Below, piece by piece: positions 1-5,287 of a DNA stretch of 5,406 bases. The translations under genes were made by a program, and so were the position numbers. Location of the stretch: the NCBI GenBank assembly GCA_035299425.1, contig DATGWP010000140.1, positions 1-5,406 of the forward strand, in the 5' to 3' direction. The notes below the pieces were generated by a model that was given only the letters and a program-made list of their open reading frames with translations, searched no databases and had not been told where the DNA came from. Numbering within the stretch: position 1 is the stretch's first letter; each line of letters opens with the position of its first letter. The stretch is from Bog-950 sp035299425. Its GTDB lineage: Bacteria > Bacteroidota > Bacteroidia > Chitinophagales > LD1.

Positions 1-829
1 AAATATGCCAAAGAGCATGGCCCTGAAAAATACTTTCCGGATTGCACACGGTGTTGGTGCGGTCCAGTATCCACACTACGGCAGACAGGAGCAAAATAGT
101 AGTACCGGCCCACAGGTAATTGGTAAAGTAGTGCTCGCGGCTAACAAACAACAGGTAATAGCAGCTGGTTAAAAATACAATGAGCACCAATGCGGGAAAC
201 AGAATATTGATATTGACCTTATAAATACTGGTATAAAGCAGGTAATTAAGCGCTACACCAAAGGCCACCATCAGGGCATGGGAGCTTTTGTATTGACCCT
301 TTACCCGTATAATTGGAAATATTTTATAAAGGTTAAAAACCAATACCATTACCACTACAGCGTACATGCCCGCCTGGTCTAGCTTTTGAAAAAAACCGGA
401 TAGGGATGCGTGGAAAAAGAAACTACCTATAAACAGGTAAATGGCAGATGCCCCGAACATGATAGAGAATATGGGATAACGCACCAGAAAGTTGTCGCTT
501 TTTTTCCTTTCCGAATATTTAAGATCGTGTATGCCGAGTGTGAGGGTAAATAACCCTACCAGAAAAAAGCCAAGGTTGCTCCAGGTGTTGGCCGGCTGGC
601 GGATAAGTTCATCCATGCGATTCATTTCGCAAAAATGGAAGGCGTTGCCATTGGCCTCGCTCCAATGCGCCCATAGGTCGGTAAACTGAAACAGGTGGTA
701 ATAAAGTGTGAGCGCCAGCGTGCTCAGCAAAAAAATGATGATGGGCAAATAGAACATGCGCGCATGCAACCGCTCGAAATAAAGGCGGGTTTTAAGAAGT
801 TTCCATTTGATGCGAGCACTAAGTACCAT
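1..829 (-). CDS. Alkaline-ceramidase-like (CREST family) membrane hydrolase, partial (C-terminus off left edge)
   Basis: Reading the minus strand from the ATG at 829 gives 276 codons open to the window edge; an in-frame TAA at 851-853 fixes the start region. The product is hydrophobic with about seven predicted membrane segments (near residues 26-46, 86-101, 119-140, 152-174, 185-203, 208-229 and 239-256). It carries the ceramidase/CREST signature: S136 and H140 (SFFFH), D151 eleven residues after that histidine, and H271/H275 (GHALWH). These match by spacing the zinc and catalytic residues S77, H81, D92, H217 and H221 that I recall for human ACER3. An N-terminal FCEMN and a NTWSN motif (residues 66-85) match the ACER calcium-loop region, but the equivalents of D19 and E33 are H65 and Q78. 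C67 and C262 could form a disulfide. Family members hydrolyse the amide bond of ceramides in membranes; Bacteroidota that make sphingolipids would offer a substrate. The actual substrate is inferred. Probably only about 10-30 residues are missing. Confidence 0.85.
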   Translation of the reverse strand, partial: MVLSARIKWKLLKTRLYFERLHARMFYLPIIIFLLSTLALTLYYHLFQFTDLWAHWSEANGNAFHFCEMNRMDELIRQPANTWSNLGFFLVGLFTLTLGIHDLKYSERKKSDNFLVRYPIFSIMFGASAIYLFIGSFFFHASLSGFFQKLDQAGMYAVVVMVLVFNLYKIFPIIRVKGQYKSSHALMVAFGVALNYLLYTSIYKVNINILFPALVLIVFLTSCYYLLFVSREHYFTNYLWAGTTILLLSAVVWILDRTNTVCNPESIFQGHALWHI

Positions 830-977
830 AGTAGTGTTTACAGGGGTTTGTTAAAAAAGGTTTCAAAGGGGACGAATCAACGGTAGGAAAATTGCAGAAT
901 GCGCTACAGAATTACATAACTGCCAAATGTTCGAAGTTGAAAAAAATCCTAAAGCCTATCCACTTACTAAATTTTAT

Positions 978-985
978 TAGGTTTG
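978..985 (+). promoter_or_regulatory. Possible Bacteroidota -7 box (TAGGTTTG) just ahead of the HMG-CoA lyase start
   Basis: TAGGTTTG fits the Bacteroidota -7 consensus TAnnTTTG and lies only 4 bp before the GTG start at 990. If it is used, transcription would begin at or almost at the start codon, giving a leaderless message. I see no convincing upstream TTTG or TTG box at the usual 17-23 bp spacing, so this may be chance. The 160 bp gap 830-989 lies between divergent genes and otherwise shows nothing I recognise; no clear promoter for the leftward gene was found in it. Confidence 0.25.
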
Positions 986-989
986 AACC

Positions 990-1865
990 GTGCGTAACGA
1001 ACCGGTAAAAATTATTGAGTGCCCCCGCGATGCCATGCAAGGCATTCGCCAGTTTATACATACCGAAAAAAAGATAGCCTATATAAACAAGCTATTGAAG
1101 GTAGGGTATTATGCTTTGGATTTCGGCAGCTTTGTATCGCCGGACATAATACCGCAGATGGCTGATACAGCCCGGGTACTTGATGGGCTGGACCTAAGCA
1201 CTACCCAAAGTAAATTGATTGCCATAATAGCCAACGAGCGGGGCGCAAAGGATGCCTGTGAATTTAAGCAGATAGATTGCCTGGGCTTTCCTTTTTCGGT
1301 ATCAGAAACTTTTCAGAAGCGCAATGCCAATTCTACTATTGAAGAATCGCTGGAGCGTGTGAAAGGTATACGCGAAATGTGCAGCCAGAGCAATAAGGAG
1401 CTTATCATTTACATAAGCATGGCATTTGGCAATACCTATGGCGACCCTTATAGCCCCGAGATTGTAGAAGAGTGGGTGAGTAAACTAAAAACGCTGGATG
1501 TAAAAACATTTATGCTTAGCGATACGGTAGGCGTAGCCGATGCTATGGTCATAGAATACCTGTTTGCCAAATTAGTACCTGCATTGCCACAATTAGAAAT
1601 TGGTGTGCACCTGCATACTGCCCCACATAACTGGAAGGAGAAAATTGAAGCCGCTTATGATAATGGCTGCCGCCGGTTCGATTCGGTGATAAAAGGCTAT
1701 GGTGGCTGCCCCATGGCTAAGGATGACCTGATAGGCAATATGCCAACCGAGAATTTGTTGAACTATTTCAGCCGCCAGCAACTGGGTCCACAATTTAGCA
1801 TACCGGCATTTGAAGATGCGCTACGCGAGGCCAACAATGTTTTTCCGCCCCAGCACCAGCACTAA
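990..1865 (+). CDS. Hydroxymethylglutaryl-CoA lyase family protein
   Basis: This 291-residue protein belongs to the HMG-CoA lyase (DRE-TIM metallolyase) family, whose members split HMG-CoA into acetyl-CoA and acetoacetate at the end of leucine breakdown in the cytoplasm. Visible family motifs are E10 with R13-D14 (PRD), SFVSP at 47-51 with PQMAD, SETFQKRN at 105-112 with TIEES, SDTVGV at 177-182 (D178), the metal-binding HLH at 207-209, and GGCP at 238-241 with active-site C240, then GNMPTE (N250, E254). By alignment from memory these correspond to human E37, R41, D42, D204, H233, H235, C266, N275 and E279. Two details differ: the first loop reads ECPRD, one residue shorter than the usual EVGPRDG, and the C240-N250 spacing is one longer. 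Both look typical of the Bacteroidota branch. GTG is the start because TGA lies in frame at 984-986 and the next ATG (residue 16) would lose the PRD motif. No other leucine-pathway gene is nearby, so the exact acyl-CoA substrate is not settled. Confidence 0.88.
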   Translation: MRNEPVKIIECPRDAMQGIRQFIHTEKKIAYINKLLKVGYYALDFGSFVSPDIIPQMADTARVLDGLDLSTTQSKLIAIIANERGAKDACEFKQIDCLGFPFSVSETFQKRNANSTIEESLERVKGIREMCSQSNKELIIYISMAFGNTYGDPYSPEIVEEWVSKLKTLDVKTFMLSDTVGVADAMVIEYLFAKLVPALPQLEIGVHLHTAPHNWKEKIEAAYDNGCRRFDSVIKGYGGCPMAKDDLIGNMPTENLLNYFSRQQLGPQFSIPAFEDALREANNVFPPQHQH

Positions 1866-1873
1866 AAAGAATT

Positions 1874-1894
1874 GGGAATTCGGAATGCGGAATT
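1874..1894. repeat. Three tandem heptamers (GGGAATT, CGGAATG, CGGAATT)
   Basis: Nine bases after the lyase stop codon there are three head-to-tail 7 bp units sharing the core GGAAT. They sit in noncoding DNA and resemble the short GGAATTC-type tandem tracts scattered between genes in many Bacteroidota genomes (general knowledge, not checked here). No function is evident. Confidence 0.6.
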
Positions 1895-1911
1895 AAAATT
1901 CAAATAAGTTA

Positions 1912-1941
1912 CCGCAGAGGCGCATAAAATACATACAGAGG
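1912..1941. repeat. Degenerate CAGAGG-type intergenic repeat
   Basis: CAGAGG occurs at 1915-1920 and again at 1936-1941, exactly 21 bp apart. The first copy sits in the context CCGCAGAGGCGCA, which resembles the (A/G)CAGAG-rich interspersed repeats of environmental bacterial genomes. It looks like a worn remnant. Together with the heptamers it fills most of the gap between the lyase and the next promoter. Confidence 0.35.
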
Positions 1942-1968
1942 TAGCTAATATTAGTGGAAAACTAATGA

Positions 1969-1996
1969 TTGTTTTACCGGTTGGTTTGTATATTTG
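1969..1996 (+). promoter_or_regulatory. Bacteroidota-type promoter (TTG - 17 bp - TATATTTG) for the membrane protein gene
   Basis: TTG at 1969-1971, a 17 bp spacer and TATATTTG at 1989-1996 match the sigma-A-type pattern TTG-N17-23-TAnnTTTG described for Flavobacterium and Bacteroides. A start site a few bases downstream would leave a leader of roughly 12-15 nt, A/C-rich and without Shine-Dalgarno sequence, before the ATG at 2016. It implies that the membrane protein gene is transcribed separately from the lyase. Confidence 0.55.
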
Positions 1997-2015
1997 AGAA
2001 ACAACTTAACCACCC

Positions 2016-2738
2016 ATGCCGCAGATTCCTTTACACATTTCGGCGCTGTTTATTTCATTAGTATTTGCCATTGCATTTATATTATTAATAGCTGTGTACG
2101 TAAGCAGCCGCCGCTCGGCCGATTTATCATTTGAAGAGCGAAGGAATAACTTTGTGATATCGCTGATTGTAATTATGGTGTGGTTGATATTTACACTGAT
2201 TATGTCTGCTTCGGGTTTTCTCACCGATTTTTCTGCCATGCCCCCCAGGCTTGTACTGATAGTAGCTCCGCCTCTTGTTTTTTTTCTGGTGCTGCTCAAT
2301 GCCAAACAGTTTAACGACCTTACCGAGCAGTTTAATGTGTTCTGGCTCGTATACATCCAGTCCTTCCGTATTTTAATGGAGTTTATACTCTGGCTGCTAT
2401 ACCGGTATAATGCTATACCCGTTCAAATGACGTTTGAGGGCCGGAACCTGGATATATTGGTAGGCTTAACTGCGCCCTTTATTGCCTATTACTGTTTTAT
2501 TAAAAAAACGTGGCCGCTACGGGTGGCGCTTATATGGAATTTTGCGGGCATTGCGCTGTTGCTGAATATTGTAGTTGTGGCTATGCTCTCTACGCCCTAT
2601 CCTTTCAGGCAATTTATGAATGAGCCGGCAAACACTATAGTTTTCTACTTTCCTTTTATATGGCTACCGGCGTTTGTAGTTCCGTTTGCATTGTTATTGC
2701 ACCTTGTAGCTATACGCAGGTTGTGGAAGTTTGCATAG
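2016..2738 (+). CDS. Seven-helix integral membrane protein of unknown function
   Basis: I cannot assign a function to this 240-residue protein. It is very hydrophobic, with about seven predicted membrane segments (near residues 7-29, 46-68, 79-95, 108-129, 148-162, 171-191 and 208-232). It has no signal peptide distinct from the first helix. The loop after helix 1 is charged (SRR, then EERR at 40-43), and the C-terminus is basic (RRLWK). The most distinctive and probably conserved stretch runs from QSFRILMEFILW (115-126) through IPVQMTFEGRN (134-144) to LTAP (151-154); I recall similar uncharacterised membrane proteins in Bacteroidota with this block. E122 within a helix and E141-R143 at a helix boundary are the polar residues to consider for function. 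It has its own promoter and ends 8 bp from the stop codon of the facing thiamine-binding gene. No enzyme or transporter motif is visible. Confidence 0.85.
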   Translation: MPQIPLHISALFISLVFAIAFILLIAVYVSSRRSADLSFEERRNNFVISLIVIMVWLIFTLIMSASGFLTDFSAMPPRLVLIVAPPLVFFLVLLNAKQFNDLTEQFNVFWLVYIQSFRILMEFILWLLYRYNAIPVQMTFEGRNLDILVGLTAPFIAYYCFIKKTWPLRVALIWNFAGIALLLNIVVVAMLSTPYPFRQFMNEPANTIVFYFPFIWLPAFVVPFALLLHLVAIRRLWKFA

Positions 2739-2746
2739 ATACTCTC

Positions 2747-3040
2747 CTATAATTGTTTAAACTTCCCGGTTTTGCTCTCTACCAAAACATTGCCTCCACC
2801 ATGCACATGCATCTTTTTGTAAACCAGAAACTGTATATCGGGTTGCGCGTAACAAAAGTCCTCTATGGTTCTTATCAACTGCTGCACAGGTTCGTATTCG
2901 CCTTCTATAGTGGTTTCAAAAGCCCCTACGGTATACTTTAAACCCGATTGCTGAATCAGCGCAATAGCCTTATCAATTACCGGAAAGGCATGATCTATTT
3001 GGGTAAGAGGAACTACCTGTATACTGGCGTTTATTATCAT
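2747..3040 (-). CDS. Thiamine-binding protein, MTH1187/YqgV family
   Basis: This 97-residue cytoplasmic protein has the ferredoxin-like MTH1187/YqgV fold (Pfam Thiamine_BP, formerly DUF77). The N-terminal strand SIQVVPL (6-12), the helix VIDKAIALIQQSG (21-33), and YTVGAFETTIEGE (36-48) are the family hallmarks. Members are about 95-105 residues long, form tetramers and bind thiamine between subunits; a physiological role beyond binding or buffering is not established. The glycine-rich turn HVHGGG at 78-83 lies before the last strand. The ATG at 3040 is 5 bp after the acid phosphatase stop codon, so the two genes are almost certainly co-transcribed. The gene ends tail to tail with the membrane protein, with no room for a separate terminator hairpin between the stop codons. 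Confidence 0.85.
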   Translation of the reverse strand: MIINASIQVVPLTQIDHAFPVIDKAIALIQQSGLKYTVGAFETTIEGEYEPVQQLIRTIEDFCYAQPDIQFLVYKKMHVHGGGNVLVESKTGKFKQL

Positions 3041-3045
3041 ACCGG

Positions 3046-3990
3046 TTATTTATATACCACATAAATATCGCGTGGGATATTCGGCTGGTCGGTGGTATAA
3101 TATTCAAATATCATTTGCGTGGTAGTGGCTTTTACCTTTACGGCGCCAAAGCGCTCATTATCGCAAATATTCACCGTGTATTTATCGGGGTCAAGCGGAT
3201 GAGCATTGCAGCTGTATAAGTTATCGTTACCGCTGTTGCCTATAATTATGTAGGGTAGTTTAGGGGCTGCTTTATCGGTAACGCGTGAATAAAAATGCTC
3301 GTGCCCGCATACTACAGCATCTAAACCCCAATCGGAATAAGGTAATTGTGTACCTGCGGAGCTGCCATGCGGACCCGGGCTATATGGCGGATGGTGAAAG
3401 TATACCAACTGAAATGGTGCAATGCTTTGTGCTGCTTTATCTTTTAGCCAATTGCGGGCCTGCTGGGGCAGTGTACCTGCAGCACCCGATGTCATTGAAA
3501 AAAACTGCACAGGGCCCCAGGTAAAATCGTAGTTGCGCTCATCGCCGGGCAGTGTAAAATAATCGGTATAGCTGCGCATAACCGGCAAGGTATAATGGTC
3601 GTGATTGCCAGGAGATGGGAAAAAGCGGTTTACCTTATCCGTTGTAGCCTTGCCTGTGCAGCGCTTATCAAGCGGAGCATCGGGATTATAAATAAAGTCG
3701 CCATAATGTTTACCGATGTTATCGGTAATAGTACTGGTACCTCCCATAGGGTAATTATTGTCGCCCACAGTAATAATAAACTGGGGGTTCCAGGCAGCCA
3801 CCATTTTTGCTACTGCCTCTTCGTGCGGGCCATCTTCGCCAAAATCACCAATTACGGCAAACATAGCTGTATCGGCGGGGTTGCTTACCTGCAGGTTTTG
3901 GAAAGCGGCATCTATAGGCAACCTGGCACACGATGCGGCCGATAAAAGGAAAGCTACGCATACAAACTGCACTAAAACATTTTTACTCAT
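3046..3990 (-). CDS. Purple acid phosphatase-like metallophosphoesterase, predicted lipoprotein
   Basis: This 314-residue calcineurin-like metallophosphoesterase carries all five purple/tartrate-resistant acid phosphatase motifs in order: DxG at D49-G51, GDxxY at G76-Y80, GNHD at 128-131, VxxH at V196-H199 and GHxH at G229-H232. Y80 is the tyrosine that ligates the ferric ion in this subfamily. Its length is close to mammalian TRAP (about 300-320). Residues 1-20 form a short lipoprotein signal peptide (K3 then a hydrophobic core) ending in SAAS before C21, a somewhat loose lipobox. The residues after C21 (ARLPID) lack the acidic export signals known for surface lipoproteins of some Bacteroidota, so a periplasm-facing location is favoured. 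Members hydrolyse phosphomonoesters; the substrate here is unknown. It is the first gene of a two-gene unit with the thiamine-binding protein. Its ATG follows an 81 bp divergent gap with only a weak TATTTTTA -7-like box (4012-4019, minus). Confidence 0.9.
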   Translation of the reverse strand: MSKNVLVQFVCVAFLLSAASCARLPIDAAFQNLQVSNPADTAMFAVIGDFGEDGPHEEAVAKMVAAWNPQFIITVGDNNYPMGGTSTITDNIGKHYGDFIYNPDAPLDKRCTGKATTDKVNRFFPSPGNHDHYTLPVMRSYTDYFTLPGDERNYDFTWGPVQFFSMTSGAAGTLPQQARNWLKDKAAQSIAPFQLVYFHHPPYSPGPHGSSAGTQLPYSDWGLDAVVCGHEHFYSRVTDKAAPKLPYIIIGNSGNDNLYSCNAHPLDPDKYTVNICDNERFGAVKVKATTTQMIFEYYTTDQPNIPRDIYVVYK

Positions 3991-4027
3991 ACTACTTATT
4001 GTTTATGGTGTAAAAATAAAAAAGTAC

Positions 4028-4046
4028 AGCTGGCTAAAGGCCAGTT
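4028..4046. promoter_or_regulatory. Inverted repeat CTGGC-N5-GCCAG between divergent genes
   Basis: CTGGC (4030-4034) and GCCAG (4040-4044) form a perfect 5 bp inverted repeat around TAAAG. It extends to 7 bp with one G-T pair and one A-T pair. It lies in the middle of the 81 bp gap between the phosphatase and monooxygenase-fold starts, where an operator serving both genes would be expected. There is no poly-T tract on either strand immediately after it, so it is not a typical terminator. With so short an arm, chance cannot be excluded. Confidence 0.3.
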
Positions 4047-4071
4047 AAATGAAAGGTGTTTATTTAGCGCC

Positions 4072-4359
4072 ATGTTAGTACGGATAGTAAAAATGACTTT
4101 TGCCGAAGATAAGGTGGAGAATTTTGTTGCTGCTTTTAACGAGCGCAAACATCTTATAGCCGCTTTTGAAGGTTGCAGCGGTGTTGAACTACTGCGAGAT
4201 ATAAACGACCCGCGTATATTTTTTACTTACAGCCGATGGGATGGACCGGAAAGCCTTGAAAAATACCGGCAGTCGGAACTATTTAACACCGTGTGGGATA
4301 CTGTGAAAAAATGGTTTGCCGGAAAGCCCGAAGCCTGGAGCGTGCGCCAGGTTGATTGA
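4072..4359 (+). CDS. Antibiotic biosynthesis monooxygenase (ABM) fold protein
   Basis: This 95-residue protein fits the dimeric alpha+beta-barrel ABM family (YgiN/IsdG-like, usually 95-110 residues). Strand 1 is MLVRIVKMTF, followed by helix 1 (about 13-31, with N23). A turn FEGCSGVELLRD (32-43) leads to the strand FFTYSRW (50-56) and the helix YRQSELFNTVW (65-75). The pattern of GC, then YSxW, then YRxSxLF is what I recall for the Bacteroidota subgroup. The Asn/Trp/His triad of haem-degrading IsdG enzymes is not evident: there is no histidine in the helix after W56, where serine and glutamate occur. Haem degradation is therefore unlikely, and the substrate (perhaps a quinol, or none) is unknown. 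The ATG at 4072 has AAAGG about 16 bases upstream, too far for a normal ribosome site, as is usual in this phylum. It is divergent from the phosphatase and converges on the ferritin-like gene. Confidence 0.8.
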   Translation: MLVRIVKMTFAEDKVENFVAAFNERKHLIAAFEGCSGVELLRDINDPRIFFTYSRWDGPESLEKYRQSELFNTVWDTVKKWFAGKPEAWSVRQVD

Positions 4360-4375
4360 TAACTGCTATTATCAA
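4356..4375 (+). terminator. Short hairpin TTGATAA-N6-TTATCAA overlapping the ABM stop codon
   Basis: A perfect 7 bp inverted repeat with a 6-base loop spans the TGA stop (4357-4359) of the ABM gene. On the plus strand it is followed by A residues rather than T, so alone it is a poor terminator. It stands directly before the strong hairpin at 4379-4410 and may contribute to 3'-end structure. Confidence 0.35.
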
Positions 4376-4410
4376 AAAAATCCCCTGGTTTTAGAAAAAA
4401 CCAGGGGATT
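4374..4410 (-). terminator. Strong intrinsic terminator of the ferritin-like gene, possibly bidirectional
   Basis: A perfect 14 bp inverted repeat (4379-4392 with 4397-4410) encloses a 4-base loop. On the minus strand the stem is followed by seven T residues (complement of 4374-4380), a textbook rho-independent terminator about 20 bp after the ferritin-like stop codon. On the plus strand the stem follows the ABM gene but has only ATTACC behind it. It may still stop or stabilise that transcript through its GC-rich CCCCTGG arm. Confidence 0.88.
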
Positions 4411-4430
4411 ACCATTAAAGTGCAATTAGA

Positions 4431-5246
4431 TTATACAATAAACAGGTTGGCTATATCCAGCACCTGAGCCTGAGTAAGTGGCTCATCAAAAGCTTCAGTA
4501 GCAGCATCGTTACCTACACCGCTGAAAGAGCCGATGTTTACTGTAGCTTGCACCAATACATCATCGCCATCGTATATAGCCTGCGTAACAGACGGCAAAG
4601 TACCGCGGCTGGAACCGGTTACCCAACCTTTGACAGTATCAAGGCCATTTTTAGTACGCAGCCTGCGCACCTCTGAAGCGTGGCGAGCCTCTACCGAGTG
4701 AATTTGCAGGGCCGCAGTAAGCACATCATTGTTACCCATAAGTGCACCAGCCTGTCCTTTGTAAGCACGCACTCCGGTGTCTTCAAACGCCTGTGAAAGA
4801 GCCAAAAACTGATTGTATACGATAAACGGTGTAAAGCTACCACCTGCTGTAAAATCGAAAACAGGCGAATTGACAGGTGTGCCACCCAACTGCTGAATTG
4901 TGCTTTGCAGCAGACTTACGTGCGCGTCTTCATGATCAGAAATCTGGTTGAAGATGGCGATATCGGAGCCGGCAATAACACCGGAAGCAATGCCCTGGTT
5001 ATAAAAGCTGGCCTCGAGGTATTCAAGTGTAAGTGCAAAATTGAGCACATCCACAATTGCTGCCGGACCATTGCCTGCCGCCTTAGATACAGAAGGGATG
5101 GCAGCTAATAAAGCACCGGGTACGGTTGCTATGGCCATCTTCCTGGTAATTTCGCCAAATAACGAAAGTGTTTCTTTACGTGTCTTCTTCTCAGAAGTAT
5201 TTATGTTGGTAGAGTCAAATTGCTCTAAAATATCTATGATTTTCAT
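4431..5246 (-). CDS. Ferritin-like domain protein (PF13668-type), predicted exported
   Basis: The 271-residue product (ATG at 5246) has a four-helix ferritin-like domain with a complete set of candidate di-iron ligands. Helix 1 carries E75 (and E78) in LTLEYLEASFY. Helix 2 carries E106-x-x-H109 in DHEDAH. Helix 3 carries E155 in QAFEDTGVRAY, and helix 4 carries E186-x-x-H189 in VEARH. Before the domain, about 35 mostly polar residues lead to a hydrophobic stretch (38-50) after TRK, ending near SKAAG. This looks like a long, perhaps Tat-like, export signal with RK instead of RR, and the call is uncertain. The C-terminal part (200-271) closes with DEPLTQAQVLDIANLF, common in this group. Relatives include plant desiccation-related proteins; in bacteria the role (iron, oxidative or desiccation stress) is unproven. 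A TTG at 5273 could extend the protein by nine residues, but the ATG gives the family-like start MKIIDIL. It follows another gene by 41 bp on the same strand and ends at a strong terminator. Confidence 0.87.
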   Translation of the reverse strand: MKIIDILEQFDSTNINTSEKKTRKETLSLFGEITRKMAIATVPGALLAAIPSVSKAAGNGPAAIVDVLNFALTLEYLEASFYNQGIASGVIAGSDIAIFNQISDHEDAHVSLLQSTIQQLGGTPVNSPVFDFTAGGSFTPFIVYNQFLALSQAFEDTGVRAYKGQAGALMGNNDVLTAALQIHSVEARHASEVRRLRTKNGLDTVKGWVTGSSRGTLPSVTQAIYDGDDVLVQATVNIGSFSGVGNDAATEAFDEPLTQAQVLDIANLFIV

Positions 5247-5287
5247 TTTTCTATAATTTAAGGTTATTTGCAAATTGATAAATTAAA

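Noticed and set aside
492..886. Two plus-strand open frames (65 and 63 residues)
   Set aside because: Both overlap the ceramidase-like gene or its upstream region on the opposite strand. The minus-strand frame has catalytic motifs and membrane helices; these have no recognisable content.
2006..2356. 116-residue minus-strand open frame
   Set aside because: It is antisense to the first half of the membrane protein gene and its serine/threonine/asparagine-rich composition is that of a shadow frame. The plus frame has a promoter and coherent helices.
3595..4048. Overlapping plus-strand open frames (116 and 96 residues) antisense to the phosphatase
   Set aside because: The opposite strand carries all five purple acid phosphatase motifs; these frames show no family features.
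3991..4071. TPP riboswitch ahead of the phosphatase/thiamine-binding unit
   Set aside because: The gap is only 81 bp and I see no THI-box core (CTGAGA or the CCTGAT-type element) on the minus strand.
4905..5256. Plus-strand open frames (67 and 71 residues) antisense to the ferritin-like gene
   Set aside because: They are shadows of a gene with a full set of di-iron ligands.
5247..5273. TTG start at 5273 extending the ferritin-like protein by nine residues
   Set aside because: The added residues come from the AT-rich leader, and the ATG at 5246 gives a more typical N-terminus.
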